From positions 62,001 to 126,000 of the forward strand of contig CAJNDS010002249.1 in NCBI GenBank assembly GCA_905221605.1: a DNA stretch of 64,000 bases, read 5' to 3'. The position numbers were made by a program, and so were the translations under genes. The notes beneath the pieces are model-generated. The model did no database searches and was not told the origin of the DNA. It saw nothing but the letters and a program-made list of their open reading frames with translations. This stretch comes from Symbiodinium natans. Taxonomy: Eukaryota; Sar; Dinophyceae; Suessiales; Symbiodiniaceae. Numbering within the stretch: position 1 is the first letter of the stretch; every line of letters begins with the position of its first letter. Below, in pieces: positions 52,413 through 63,610 of the stretch.

Positions 52413-52508
52413 TACCTGAAGGCTCTAGCTTAGTTCTTTTTTTGGGGTTATTTATAGAGGAACTCTAGAAGACTATCCCAAAAAGGTACTGCGCAGCAGC
52501 CTGCAGGT
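52413..52508. mobile_element. Palindromic element P1 copy
   Basis: ACCTGAAGGCTCTAGCTTAG ... ACTCTAGAAGACTATCCC ... AAAAGGTACTGCGCAGCAGC CTGCAGGTA. Confidence 0.85.
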
Positions 52509-53409
52509 ATTGGGCCAAATTGGGCCAAATCCTTCTCTAATCCAAATCACCCAGTTGCTCAGGGAGACCCCAACAGGCCATCTCGGGTTTCGACGGAAGA
52601 GGGCTTACAGGGTCCTGCAAGGGCTCCTTCTCCAAAGGGTTTAGGGTTTAGGGTTTAAGGTTTAGGAAGCCCCAGCTGTCCCCCACCCCACCACCCCACC
52701 AATTTTTGTTGGTTGAAGGTTCTCAATCAAGAGCTTTCTTGGGAGCCTTTTGGGGCAAGAAGGCTTTCGGCCAGGGGTGATGGTGGCCACTGTCTGCATG
52801 TGTGATCTCCGGGTCTGTAGGGGGCTACTGTGGAGTGAAGGGTTTAGGCTGTTGAGGGCCTTGGGTTGCTTGAGGCGTTCTTCCTTTCCGACACGCTGGC
52901 GTCTCTACGCTTGCGCAACTCGGTTGCTGGGTGTAGGGGTTTGGGGTGTTTGGGGATCTCAGGTTCAGAGTTTGGTCGTTGTGCCTTTAGTAGCCAGAAG
53001 GGCGTTGCTACTGCTCGGTTGTCGGGAAGAGAAGGGGCGGCGGGCAATCCCACCTTGATCTCTTGAATGGTTTTGTTTTGGGGGTTAAGTCTCTAGGGCT
53101 TGGGGTGCAGGGCTCGCAGCTAGATAGATCCGTAGAGGCAAAAAGGCGGCCCCTTTGTTCCCTAACCCCAAGTTCCAGTCTTGACCCGAACCCTAAACCT
53201 TAAACCCTAACCCCTAAAGCCACTTAGCCAGAACGCTCTTCACTCAACCATGATGGTCTCCTTTCAATTTTGAGCAAACACTCTACGTGGATAACGGGCC
53301 CGAGCACAGCCTCTTCATGCCTCCGAGTGAACCCTAAGCTCTGACCCCTAACCCTAAACCCTAAACCCTAAACCCTAAGCCCCTATTTAGCATAGTGGGG
53401 TGGACTTCT

Positions 53410-53640
53410 AGTCCCATTCCCAAGAAAACCCAAACTTGGACACGAAGGCCGCCAAGAAACAAAAATCAGAGCTCCGATCCCACGATCTTTCCGGGCACTT
53501 TCGGAAGCATCAGAGTTCCGATCCTAGGATATGTGCGATGTCTTCGCAACCCTTCACCCTTCACCCTTCTAGGGTCCAGGGTCCTTACTCCGAACACCAG
53601 AAGCTCCTGCGGGTGCGGTTTAGGGAGTTTAGGGTTTAGG
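53410..53640 (+). CDS. Exon-like island
   Basis: After GACACGAAG, encodes AAKKQKSELRSHDLSGHFRK then HQSSDPRICAMSSQP. GATCCCACGATC and GATCCTAGGAT within it suggest a short internal duplication. Unrecognised. Confidence 0.35.
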
Positions 53641-53801
53641 CTAGCAGGGTTTAGGCTTCAGGGTGTATAGGGTTTATGCAGTCTGGTGTTCAGGCTTCAT
53701 ACACAAGGTCCTAAACCCGAAACCCTAAACCCTAAACCCTAAACCCTAGACCCTAAACCCTAAACCCTAAACCCTGGTTAAAGTTTAGGGTGAACCCGAA
53801 G

Positions 53802-53917
53802 GCCTGGAGCACTTACTGCCGTGAGCCCCATGACGAGGTCTCGTTTTTACTTGCTGCTGGCAGTCACTCCGAGCAATGCGATCGGACGGATGAGGCCTCC
53901 TCATCAGGCCACCAGGG
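53802..53917 (+). CDS. Exon-like island
   Basis: After ACCCGAAG, encodes AWSTYCREPHDEVSFLLAAG then SHSEQCDRTDEASSSGHQ; donor GG|GTTTGGTTTAGGG. Open through 116 bases. Unrecognised; strongly unlike the flanking repeats. Confidence 0.5.
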
Positions 53918-54040
53918 GTTTGGTTTAGGGTTTAGGGTTTAGGGTTTAGGGTTTAGGGTTTAGGGTTTAGGGTTCAGGGTTTAGGGTTTAGGGCTTAGGG
54001 CTTAGGGCTTAGGGCTTAGGGCTTAGGGCTTAGGGTTTAG
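53918..54040. repeat. TTTAGGG block passing into TTAGGGC variants
   Basis: Nine TTTAGGG units, then about seven TTAGGGC units, then an inverted CCCTAAACCCT. The variant sub-block is homogeneous. Confidence 0.95.
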
Positions 54041-54362
54041 ACCCTAAACCCTGCTAGGTCCCTTTACGACCCAACAGTTCCGAAGGTAGGGCCTCATGGC
54101 TCCATGTGTACGATTCTTAAGGAAGTAGTTGTCCAGAACACGTCAGAACAAGGTTGTTGGCACCGAGCTCTACGCTGATGCGGGTTGTGGGTTTGGTTTA
54201 GGGCTTAGGGGTTAGGGTGCATGGTTGTTGGTACCCCAAAACCTGATTTCACCCGATGATTTGCTAGGTCATTGGCGATCTAGGCTAAGACAGCCTGACT
54301 GCCGCAAGGGTTATTCTTTCTGGCCATGCTGCAGTACATTAGGTGGTTTAAGGTTGGGGTTT

Positions 54363-54477
54363 GCCGAAAGGCTCCTGTGTAGTACCTTTTTGGTGTAGTA
54401 TACCAGAAACTGTAGAGCTAACCACTCTAAACCCTAAACCCTAAACCCTGACACCGATACATTGGAGCCTTCGGCTA
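54363..54477. mobile_element. Palindromic element P1 with telomeric insert
   Basis: GAAAGGCTCCTGTGTAGTAC CTTTTTGG ... AGTATACCAG, then CTAACCACTCTAAACCCTAA with three further CCCTAAA units, then GATACATTGGAGCCTTCGG. Confidence 0.8.
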
Positions 54478-55726
54478 GTGCCTAGGAGACTTCGTTTGCT
54501 AGCCTACCGAGTCCATGCGTGGTGTTTAGTTGCAACAGAGTTCGTGCCCTAAACCCTGAACCCTAAACCCTAAAGCCTAAACCCTAAACCCTAACTCTCT
54601 ACACACCAGCCCAAAGGACTGTCACCTCAACCCTATGCCAGTCCCCCAAACCCCCCCAAACCTGCAATGACGAATTGGAGTTCACGATGTTGGCGCTCTC
54701 ATCTTTTGGAGTTGATGGTGTAGGGGTTGTTTGGGGTTTAGAGGGTTTAGGGTTTAGGGTTTAGGGTTTCAGGAACAGGGAACGTGCCCAACCTGGCGAC
54801 TGGAGCCGATATCCCTGCCCGGGGAGGATCCAAAGATCCCTGAAGGGTTTCTTAGAATGACCCAATTGTCTCCGTAGGCCCTTGGAACATTTTATATCTC
54901 CCTTATTGGGTTTAAGAGGACTAAGTTTAGATTATTTTCAGAGGGCTTTAGGCGCCATCCTAGTTGTAGTATAGGGTACTCTTGTGGGGTCCTACTGTTG
55001 TCTACGTGTAGTTGCATGGGCCCTTAATATCAGCCGTTGCCGCCCTTGAAGAGTTCTGATGTATGTGCCCTTGGGTTGTGTGGGGTATATAAGGGGTAAA
55101 AACGGGGCCCCCTTTATTTACCAAGGGGACCATGCAATGTAACTACCCTAAGATTCTACTTTTTGGATCCTCCCAAAAGGTCTGGGGAGTAGGGGTCTTG
55201 GGTTTAGGTTTTTCAAGCCTCCCGAACAAGATGTCTCTCTAAGTTCGGGTCCCTTTTGGGGTGCTTCTTTAAAGGTTGCCGTACTATTCCTAAACCCTGA
55301 ACCCTAAACTCTAAACCCCAAATGTGGGATCCCAAAAAGGACCCTGAATTCGATATCTACCCACATGCTCAACTCAAAACACACCATCGCAGGCGGCCAG
55401 CCAGCAAGGAAAGCATCGGCTTTGATTCAGGCTCAAGAGTCGGGGCTCAGGGAGACATACGTTTTCTAAACCCTGAACCCTGAACCCTGAACCCTAAACC
55501 CTAAACCCTAAACCCTAACCCTTGTAGAATTGCCTTTCAAGGGACCCCTAAACAATGGGGCCCCTAAGTTTTCGAGGGAACCCCCAATCTGTGTGTGAAC
55601 TCGACTGGCCCTATGATGTGCAATGCTTGCATGTTAGGGTTAGGGTTAAGGGTTAAGGGTTTAGGGCCTGATTTCGGTTTAGGTTCCACCCCTTTCAGCC
55701 AAAACGGGCACCCCTTTTTTATTCCT

Positions 55727-55818
55727 ACCTGAAGGCTCTAATGTAGTTCCTTTTTGGTGTAGTTATAGGGGTTTTATTGCACTGCCCCATAAAGGTACTA
55801 CATAGGAGCCTTTGGGTA
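55727..55818. mobile_element. Palindromic element P1, full copy
   Basis: ACCTGAAGGCTCTAATGTAG TTCCTTTTTGG ... TTATTGCACTGCCCC ... AAGGTACTACATAGGAGCCT TTGGGT. Confidence 0.9.
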
Positions 55819-55939
55819 GGCTACCTTCATATGCTTGGAAATTGTAGAGTAGGGGTTTCAAGCTATTTGAGTGTAGTAGGGTCGGGGTTTCAAGTTATTT
55901 GCTGAAGCCTTGCCCATCTTTGTTGCTTGCTGGCAGAGC

Positions 55940-56112
55940 TAGGGTTTAGGGTTTAGGGTTTAGGGTTTAGGGTTTAGGGTTTAGGGTTTAGGGTTTAGGG
56001 TTTAGGGTTTAGGGTTTAGGGTTTAGGGTTTAGGGTTTAGGGTTTAGCGTGTAGGGTTTAGGGTTTAGGGTTTAGCGTTTATGGTTTAGGGTTTAGGGTT
56101 TAGGGTTTAGGG
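55940..56112. repeat. TTTAGGG block (about 24 units)
   Basis: Perfect units with TTTAGCG variants near the right end, following a short island CTTGCCCATCTTTGTTGC. Confidence 0.95.
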
Positions 56113-56164
56113 GGATTTCGCATACCTTGTTGCCATGTCACAGACACCCCGACCCTGAAGCCTT

Positions 56165-56232
56165 ACCTGAAGGCTCCAATTTAATTCCTTTTTGAACTCA
56201 GATAAAAGGAACTACATAGGTGCCTTGAGGTA
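56165..56232. mobile_element. Palindromic element P1, internally deleted
   Basis: ACCTGAAGGCTCCAATTTAA TTCC ... AAAAGGAACTACATAGGTGC CTTGAGGTA, about 68 bp with a shortened loop. Confidence 0.8.
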
Positions 56233-56630
56233 GAACCCTGGGCAACATTGTGGGCTGTTTGAGGTGGCGCCCCTACGGCTTTCTGTACCCTAAACCCTAA
56301 ACCCTAAACCCTAAACCCTGGTGCGGGTGGTCAGATGAAGGCTCCCTTGCTGGGTCACGCCCTAATACCCCCTAAACCCTAAACCTTGAGCCCTAAACCC
56401 TAAACCCTAAACCCTAAACCCTAAACCCTAAACTGTGTCATAGTGGTGGTAGCATTTTACATGTTTAAGGGTACTTGACTTCACTAAGGACTAGAAATCT
56501 GAAATAACCCTAAACCCTAAACCTTGAGCCCCAGAACTGTTACATGTTTAAGGGTACTTGAACTCAATAAGGACTAGAAATTCGGAAATTTGCCATCCTA
56601 TCCCAACCATGAACTAGTAAACTTTTCCCC

Positions 56631-56724
56631 ATGGTGCGGGCCGAGCCTGTCAAGGTGCGCAGGCCGGATCTCGATGCAATGCAGCCAGAAGTTCTCGGGC
56701 TCTTCGGCCCAGGAAAATTTTTGG
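56631..56724 (+). CDS. Exon-like island with telomeric donor
   Basis: An ATG-initiated frame MVRAEPVKVRRPDLDAMQPE then VLGLFGPGKFL; donor GG|GTTTAGGG. A second island at about 56800-56870 (MAQFEDLAKELYKSWTW) follows the telomere block. Function unknown. Confidence 0.45.
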
Positions 56725-56873
56725 GTTTAGGGTTTAGGGTTTAGGATTAGGGTTTAGGGTTTAGGGTTTAGGGTTTAGGGTTTAGGGTGGGCGCCTGGAG
56801 GGATGGCTCAGTTTGAGGACTTGGCAAAAGAGCTTTATAAGTCTTGGACTTGGCGAAAAAGCCTTTCGTTTAG

Positions 56874-57000
56874 GCGTCGGAATACATTCCCTTATGGTCC
56901 CTTTGTAATTGTACTATAATAAACCCTAAACCCTATACCCTAAACCCTAAACCCTAAATATCCCCACAAAACCCTATTCTTGTCATTCCGGACCCTATAT
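56874..57000. mobile_element. Palindromic family P5 with telomeric insert
   Basis: GGCGTCGGAATACATTCCC ... GTAATTGTACTATA, then about 40 bases of CCCTAAA units, then TCCCCACAAAACCCTATTCT, which continues the 52263 copy. The insert is the only large difference. Confidence 0.8.
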
Positions 57001-57639
57001 TGGGCGGCTTAAGGTGTTGGACTTGCCTTAAGCTTTATGCGGCTAAAGGTTTTGGACTTGGCTTCAGCTTCATGGGGTTCAAGGTTTCGGACCTTGGCTC
57101 AGGAGCCTATTCGGAATTAAGGTCTTCGGATATTTGCTTCAGAGCTTTTAGGGTGTAGAGCGTTAAGTGTCCGCCGAGGTGTTTCTTGGACGAGGTTTTT
57201 TGTATCTACCTAGAGCATTTTGTGATTTCGTGTAGGTTTTTGTGCCCAGAGGGCCCAGAGGGCCCTGAACCCTTAAACCCTAAACCTGTACAGTTATTGT
57301 GTTCCCAGGGTTCATGTAATAGACCCGCCGGGCGCGTGAGCGTTTAGCATGTGATGCCTGATCCCTACATGTAGCCTCGAGAAAAGCTCATGGGATTGAG
57401 TCGTCACGCCACCCCAAACTCCTCTACCAACAGTCTGCTGTTAACTGACTTGATACGATAGATGGTTACTGTAAAGGCTCCCTTAGGCAGTTACGAAGTT
57501 CTCTTCGACTTATACTCCGTTCTGTCGTCTGTGTTATTTTAACCGGTTGGTACATGTACACTAACTTACATGGGCTTGCTTTACCTCAACAAACCGGCAA
57601 GGGATTCCGTAGCACCCCTGCTTAGCAGCAACACACACA

Positions 57640-57641
57640 CC

Positions 57642-57676
<35 letters not shown>

Positions 57677-57740
57677 ACACACACACACACACATACATTC
57701 AGATTCATACATATCTATATATATATACATAGAAAGAGAA
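57640..57740. repeat. CA microsatellite with TA tail
   Basis: CACACA interrupted by GAGACA at 57635-57700, then ATATATA at 57715-57735. Confidence 0.95.
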
Positions 57741-58480
57741 GTAGACCGTTAATCGCAGATATCATGGTATCAAAGTCTAACTATATGATGTTCTGAAATC
57801 CATGCATCAACAATGGAAGCATCACAATGAAATCTACGACGGCCAATTTTGCAATCGGCTACATGGGGTTCACTGTCCGCTACTAGGAGTACACAGAGCT
57901 TCTTGTGTTCATTCGGTAGTTAAGGAAACTAGAAACCCAAAGAGCAAAGAGCCCACTAGAAAATTTCGAGCTAGTCAGCATGCACAGTCCCTCATAGGTC
58001 ATCTTGCCAAAGCTTCACTAAGTCATTCAACACATTCTCGTGTTTCAGGCATGTTTGCGATTATTTTCCTGTGTGCTCTACGAGGTTTTTTGAAGTGCTC
58101 AGGTACACGAAGCCTTGCGGCAATGGCAGTCGAGCCCAAACCCTCAAAAGCTTAAGAGAACCCGTGTGTGATCTAGGCTTCAGGGTTGAGCGTTGTTGTA
58201 GCGGGTTTAGGGCTTAGCTTGCCCATGGAACAAACGACTGAGGCTTCCAACTTTGGGTGACGAGGAGCTCTCGCTGGCCTTTTCTGCGGCGTAGGGTTCA
58301 GGTTGCAGGGTTTAGGGTGCAGGGATCCTTCCTGATCCTTCAAAGAGCCCAGTACCCCAAAATTTAAGTATATTCCATAAATTACGCAGGGATCCTGAAT
58401 ATGGTTTAAGGTATATTCCCTAATGAAAAAAACACGTGTAATCGCCAAAGTCCCCGGATGTGTAGCAGGTTGCACACTAG
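57740..58480. other. Unique region, weak coding evidence
   Basis: A plus frame of 117 codons (57802-58155) ends with a hydrophobic stretch (MFAIIFLCALRGFLK). No splice signal or family supports it. The 58173-58475 minus frame is unsupported. Confidence 0.35.
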
Positions 58481-58929
58481 CAGCTCGTCTGGCCCAAAGC
58501 TCCGGCGCGTTTTTGCGTGAGTTGTGAGTTCGTCTCGGGCCGCCAAGGGAAGGTTTCGGGGCCCAAAGACCCCAACACCCCCTTAATTACACAATATACC
58601 TTAAATCATATTAAGGATCCCTGTCTAGTTTAAGGAATATTACTCAAGTTAAGGGGTACGGGGCTCTCTGGGGGCGCTTGCTCCCTATATACCCTAAACC
58701 CTAAACCCTAAACCCTAAACCCAGGTTTAGGGGGCTTGCTGCCCCCCCCCCCCCCCCCCCTCCCAAGCTGAATTACTTTCCTGTTGCAAAGCCGCTCGAA
58801 GCGAAGATTCTTTTGCAAAGCTGCTCGAGGTGAGGGTTTGGGGTTTAGGGTTTGGGGTTTAGGGTTTAGGGTTTAGGGCCTGTCTTTGTACACCCTGCAC
58901 CCGGAAGCGCTGCCACCTAGGCTAAGTGG

Positions 58930-59030
58930 GGGTTTACGAAATTCGGGTACCTTATTGGGGTACTTATTCGAAGGGGATCCTGCGAGTTGGGGATCTATTC
59001 TAGGTCCCCTTTTTTCGTAAAACCCCAAGA
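58930..59030. mobile_element. Palindromic family P2 copy
   Basis: GGTTTACGAAATTCGGGTAC CTTATTGGGG ... GGGGATCTATTCTAGGTCCC CTTTTTTCGTAAAACCCC. Confidence 0.8.
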
Positions 59031-59289
59031 CACCCAGGTGCATAAAAAGGCTTAGGCCCATCCACTAGGCTGGCTCGGTGCAGTGGGCCAGGAGGAGAGA
59101 AGCAACTGGGCTAGATTCGTGGTTGAAGCTTAACCCTAAACCCAAAACCCTAAACCCGAAACCCTAAACCCGAAACCCTTGCCAAGGGGGAGATTTCCGT
59201 TGAACAAAACCCTTCGAACGACCCACAGCCCGATAGCTCCCCAACTTGCAACCAACCGCCCCTGAAGCCTGAGCAAAACCCTAAGCCTT

Positions 59290-59450
59290 AAGCCCTAAGC
59301 TCTAAACCCTAAGCCCGAAACCCCAAACCCTAACCCTAAACCCTAAACCCTAAAACCTAAACCCTCAACCCTCAACCCTAAACCCTAAACCCTAAACCCT
59401 AAACCCTAAACCCTAAACCCTAAGCCCTAAACCCTAAATCCTGGAAGCCC
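59290..59450. repeat. CCCTAAA block
   Basis: About 20 units with CCCTAAG and CCCTCAA variants. Confidence 0.9.
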
Positions 59451-59644
59451 AACCTATCAAAGCCCCTAGGAGGGCTCTGGTGTGCGCGGGCCCCTCTTCG
59501 AGCAGTGCCGCACACGCAAAGCCACAGGACCGGGCTTTGTACGACTTATACCCTAAGGTTATAGGGTTCTTAGGGGAGGGGGGTTTAGGGTTTAGGGACT
59601 CGGGTACCTTTTGGGGTAGTATGCCCCTTCTGGCGGGCTCCTAG

Positions 59645-59875
59645 AAAGGATGTATATATATATATATACAAATATATATATATATATACACATATATATA
59701 CACATATACATATAGATATGTACATATATATATATATACATAGCCTATAATATATATATATAGGCCCTCATTCCCTACTAAGAACCAGGGGCACTACGTA
59801 GTGGCTGAGAAGGTGATTTATCAATTTTGGGGTTATATAAGTAAATAAATATATATATATATATATATACAGTCC
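59645..59875. repeat. TA-rich microsatellites
   Basis: Four TATATA runs with ACATATA interruptions. No gene. Confidence 0.95.
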
Positions 59876-60206
59876 TACCAGAATTTTAGCTTAACTGTTT
59901 TTGGCCCAGGGTACTCAGCAACTAGGACCATTTGCTTCAGAACCCACAAAAAAACGAAACAAACTCATAATCCCTGTATTACCCTTATAGGGAAGACTAG
60001 TCTCATTTTTGTTTAGGGGGGTTCTTAAGCAAAATAGTAGATTTGTGAGGGGGGTTTCAGGTTTAGGGTCGAATTAGTTAAGGGGCTCAGGGATTCTCCC
60101 GGGTCACCCCCTAAACCCTGAACGTCCTAACTTGGTCCTATAAGGCCCAACCTAAACTGTAAACAACGCTAGAAGCCGTTCTCGATTCTCTCGCTGACCT
60201 GTCGCG

Positions 60207-60318
60207 ATGTGGCAGCGCTTGGCCGACAAGTTCACACGGAGTGGAGGGCGAGGTGCGTCCACACTGTTCGTTCTCGATGGCATTTCCCTTCAGCAATGGT
60301 ATCCCATCCCCGCACCCT
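60207..60318 (+). CDS. Exon-like island
   Basis: An ATG frame MWQRLADKFTRSGGRGASTL then FVLDGISLQQWYPIP, running into CCCTAAGCCC. Unrecognised; two other frames are also partly open. Confidence 0.4.
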
Positions 60319-60624
60319 AAGCCCTAAAGCCCATCACGGACCACGGCGGGGAAAAGGGGAGAACCAAAATGAACCTAAACCTTCAGTTTTGAGCACTAAA
60401 CCCCAAACCCTCAGGCCGAACACCTCCTGAGCCCCAGCGCCTCTTCCGTGGCTCGTTGGTGGTTGGGTTTAGGTTTCGGGTTTAGGGTTCAGGGTTTCGG
60501 GCTTCCTGTTTAGGGGTTTCATGGCCTGAGGACGTGATTGCAGCGTGGGTGGGGGTCTTTGACTCCAATCCCACTTTCCAGACACCACTGTAGCACCCCG
60601 ACAGCCCGATACCCCTTGGTTCAG

Positions 60625-60678
60625 GGTTTTGTCGTAATTCCGGCTGTGATTCATAATCAGAAGCCTACATGGTTGCAG
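60625..60678 (+). CDS. Exon-like island with GT donor
   Basis: GFVVIPAVIHNQKPTWLQ then GTAATATG. A second island begins after GTAAGCAG at 60775 (HPRRFVSGAGREYLSRYP) in matching phase 0. Function unknown. Confidence 0.4.
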
Positions 60679-61000
60679 GTAATATGCGTTAGTTCTTTGC
60701 AGCGTTTGGCCCTACATTCTGGATCCGGTTTGCGGGGCTCCTCGTTTTAGACGTAAGTTTGCTGGCGTAAGCAGCATCCTCGGCGATTTGTTTCTGGCGC
60801 CGGAAGAGAGTATCTCTCGCGGTATCCCTAAACCCTAAACCCTAAACCCTAAATGCCTTTGAAATCGATTCCCGGGACCAGAAGTCTGTTTCGACTGACT
60901 TGACGGGCAAGCGGTAAGGAGGATCCTTCATCCCTAAGCCCGAAAGCCGAAACCCTAGCCCTAAAGCCTTTCCTTACTCTAAGGGTTGCTAGGCTAGGGT

Positions 61001-61095
61001 TTAGGGCTTAGGGCTTAGGGCTTAGGGCTTAGGGCTTAGGGCTTAGGGCTTAGGGCTTAGGGCTTAAGGCTTAGGGCTTAGGGCTTAGGCCTTAG
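61001..61095. repeat. TTAGGGC variant heptamer array
   Basis: About 13 GGGCTTA units, nearly identical, flanked by TTTAGGG on both sides; the same variant as at 53995-54035. Confidence 0.95.
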
Positions 61096-61153
61096 GGTTT
61101 AGGGTTTAGGGTCTAGTCTTTCTTGGCCTATCCCTCTAGCCTCTTAAGATCAG

Positions 61154-61250
61154 GAGACTGGCGCCAGATGAATGCGTCGGCGGGGGCCGGCAGCAGGGCA
61201 AACGTCAGCTTACTGGAAGGTGCCTGGCCGGGGCTGGGCTTTGGCTCTTT
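61154..61250 (+). CDS. Exon-like island
   Basis: After AAGATCAG, encodes DWRQMNASAGAGSRANVSLL then EGAWPGLGFG. Unrecognised. Right flank begins with a short TTTAGGG. Confidence 0.4.
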
Positions 61251-61599
61251 GACACGATAGGGTTTAGGGTTCGTGCCTTTAGTTTGGTTCAGCGTCTTGG
61301 GCGCTTGTGTTTTGTGATTTTAGGGCGTGCAAGTGCCAACGGTTTTTGGACGTTTTTTGGATTTAGCATTGTTTGTTTTTCCTTTGTGGGCTTAGGGTTT
61401 CAGGAGTTTCTGGGTCTGGAGCCAGAGGATGTTTGCAGCCATGGTGGTAACTTCGCATGAATCATCCCCCCCCTCAAACATCCAAAACCCTAAACCCTAA
61501 ACCCTAAACCGAACTTAAACCCATCGGCTTTAGACTCAGAGGCTCGGCCTAAGCAAGAACAAACCTAAGCCCGCAGCCACGCATGGCTCGCCTGCCTTC

Positions 61600-61893
61600 G
61601 TGCTCCAAGTTTACCGCCTGGATGTTTCATGCTCCTGCTTGAAAGCCCCTGCTTGTGGGTTGATGGCTTCAGGGCTGAGGGAGTTTATCGGCTATAAGGC
61701 TTTTTTTTCGTTTCAGGGGTCCTATGGGGATTGGGGCTTTCGCGCCTCAGCCCAGCTTTCAAGCCGTAGCCCTGCTGCCTACTGGCTCGTGCTTTTCTTC
61801 TTGGCTTTGGGTACGGCTTCTCAGCTTTCTGGGTTTCACTCTCTCACTCTCACTCTCACTCTCTCTCTCTCTCTGGTGTCGGTCCTGCCCTAA
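61600..61893 (+). CDS. Weak open frame with hydrophobic segment
   Basis: 97 codons; contains YWLVLFFLALGTASQLSG, a possible membrane segment, then a CTCTCACT microsatellite (61850-61875) that encodes Ser/Leu/Thr. Support is low. Confidence 0.25.
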   Translation: MLQVYRLDVSCSCLKAPACGLMASGLREFIGYKAFFSFQGSYGDWGFRASAQLSSRSPAAYWLVLFFLALGTASQLSGFHSLTLTLTLSLSLVSVLP

Positions 61894-61995
61894 CGGCCCT
61901 CCACGGCCTTTTTGGCTATGCCGAAGCCAGCCATCAGACAACTGCCCAATAATGGGTTTATTCATTTAATTCATTTAACCCTAAACCCTCGAAAG

Positions 61996-62107
61996 TTGGG
62001 ATGTTCCGCCTCATACTAACAGTCCGTAATAAGGATGATAGTTCCCCCCCTCACCCTCCAAATGCAATCCCTATGAAGGACTGTTAGTATAAGGGGGAGC
62101 ATCCAAC
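61996..62107. mobile_element. Palindromic element P3, full copy
   Basis: Left arm TTGGGATGTTCCGCCTCATA CTAACAGTCC, right arm GGACTGTTAGTATAAGGGGG AGCATCCAA; about 112 bp with a unique loop and no telomeric insert. Confidence 0.9.
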
Positions 62108-62609
62108 CCAAAACCCGCAAGCCTGAAAGGGCTTGCTTTGGAGCCCCTTGCCCCCTAGCGGCGGAATCTGTCAGATGACGATGCCACCGGCCGCCGCTTT
62201 TCAGACGCTTCGGCCGAAGGCGGCATCCGAAGTAGTTTTTGGTTTTATTCAGGGTTTAGGGTTTAGGGTTCAGGGTTTAGGGTTAGGGTTGAGGGTTGAG
62301 GCTTCAGGATTTGGAGTCCACAGTTCAGGGATTTCAGCTATGTCTAGGCTAGGTGGGCTCCTAGCGATATGTATTTTTCCGTATCGGGTCGAAGCAGGCT
62401 TTCTACAGGGTTTCGGCGTGTCGGGCTTAAGATCTCCGGTTGTTTTGTTTGAAGAAGGTTTAAAGGGCCAGGCTACTAGGGGCCCAGAGTGGGCCCTTTA
62501 TCTTTTTTGTTTTCCCTTTCTGAGCCCCTTTTTTAACCAAAAAGGGCACCCTTCAATATTCCTGGTTGACTCTTAGGGTTTAGGGCCTAGGCTTGTAGCC
62601 CTAAACCCT

Positions 62610-62695
62610 ACCTCCTATGTAGTACTTTGTTGGGGCAGTACACTAAAGTCCCCCATAACTAAACCAAAAAGGAACTACATAAGAGCCTTCAGGTA
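62610..62695. mobile_element. Palindromic element P1, full copy
   Basis: ACCTCCTATGTAGTACTTTG ... AGTACACTAAAGTCCCCCAT ... AAAGGAACTACATAAGAGCC TTCAGGTA. Confidence 0.9.
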
Positions 62696-62988
62696 AACCC
62701 TAAGGGTTTACGGTGTTTAGGGTTTAGGGTTTGGGGGTGCGTCGTTGGGACGATGTGCCTTTGAATAACTGCCACTCGTTGATAACTTTGGTTTAGGGTT
62801 TAGGGTTTAGGGTTTGGGGTTTGGGGTTTAGGGTTTAGGGTTTAGGGTTCAAACCAACTGTCCAGGGCTGCCACTCTCAACGCTGGCTGTGCCTTACGCG
62901 GAAGGTTCCTTCTTTTAAGCTTCCCGGCAGCTGCGTAGGCTTCACAGCACTAGGGCAGCAGACATTGCGAAGTCTTGGTCCAACAAAA

Positions 62989-63065
62989 ACCTGGAGGCTC
63001 TACTGTAATGTTCCTTGTTGGTTCAGTTACAGGGGAAAAAAGGTACTACATAGGAGCCTTTAGGA
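62989..63065. mobile_element. Palindromic element P1, shortened loop
   Basis: ACCTGGAGGCTCTACTGTAA TGTTCC ... AGTTACAGGGGAAAA ... GGTACTACATAGGAGCCTTT AGG. Confidence 0.85.
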
Positions 63066-63144
63066 AGCCAACTTCCAAAAACCTAAAACCCCCGAACCCG
63101 TCCAGGCCTTACCCGAAGCCCTAAACCCTAAACCCTAAGCGAAG

Positions 63145-63218
63145 GTGCCTCGTCATGTTCATTGGCACACGTCCCACTGGTGACCTTCAAGAGCAACGGG
63201 GAGGCTGGTTGCAAGAGG
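63145..63218 (+). CDS. Exon-like island with telomeric donor
   Basis: After AGCGAAG, frame CLVMFIGTRPTGDLQEQRGG then WLQE; donor G|GTTTAGGG at 63219. C-block left, G-block right. Confidence 0.45.
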
Positions 63219-63464
63219 GTTTAGGGTTTAGGGTTTAGGGTTCAAGGTTTAGGGTTTAGGCTTCACGGTTTAGGGTTAAGGGTTTAGAGTTTTTTTCGGG
63301 TTTTAGGTCTTAGCGTTTAGGGTTTAGGGTCTAGGGTTTAGGGTGATTTAGTCTAGGGCTTGCGGTTTGTGCGTTGAGGGTTTCGCGCCTGAAGCTCCCA
63401 CCATACAAGCGACAGTTGCCCATCGCTCTTCCTATCCTAAGGCAAGGAGTTCTATTAAAACCCT

Positions 63465-63603
63465 GAACCCTAAACCCTAAACCCTAAACCCTAAACCCCA
63501 AACCCCAAACCCCAAACCCTAAACCCTAAACCCTAAACCCTAAACCCTAAACCCTAAACCCTAAACCCTAAACCCTAAACCCTAAACCCTAAACCCTAAA
63601 CCC
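63465..63603. repeat. CCCTAAA block (about 19 units)
   Basis: Perfect heptamers with three CCCCAAA units near the left end, followed after nine bases by an AG and an exon-like island. Confidence 0.95.
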
Positions 63604-63610
63604 AGCCAAG

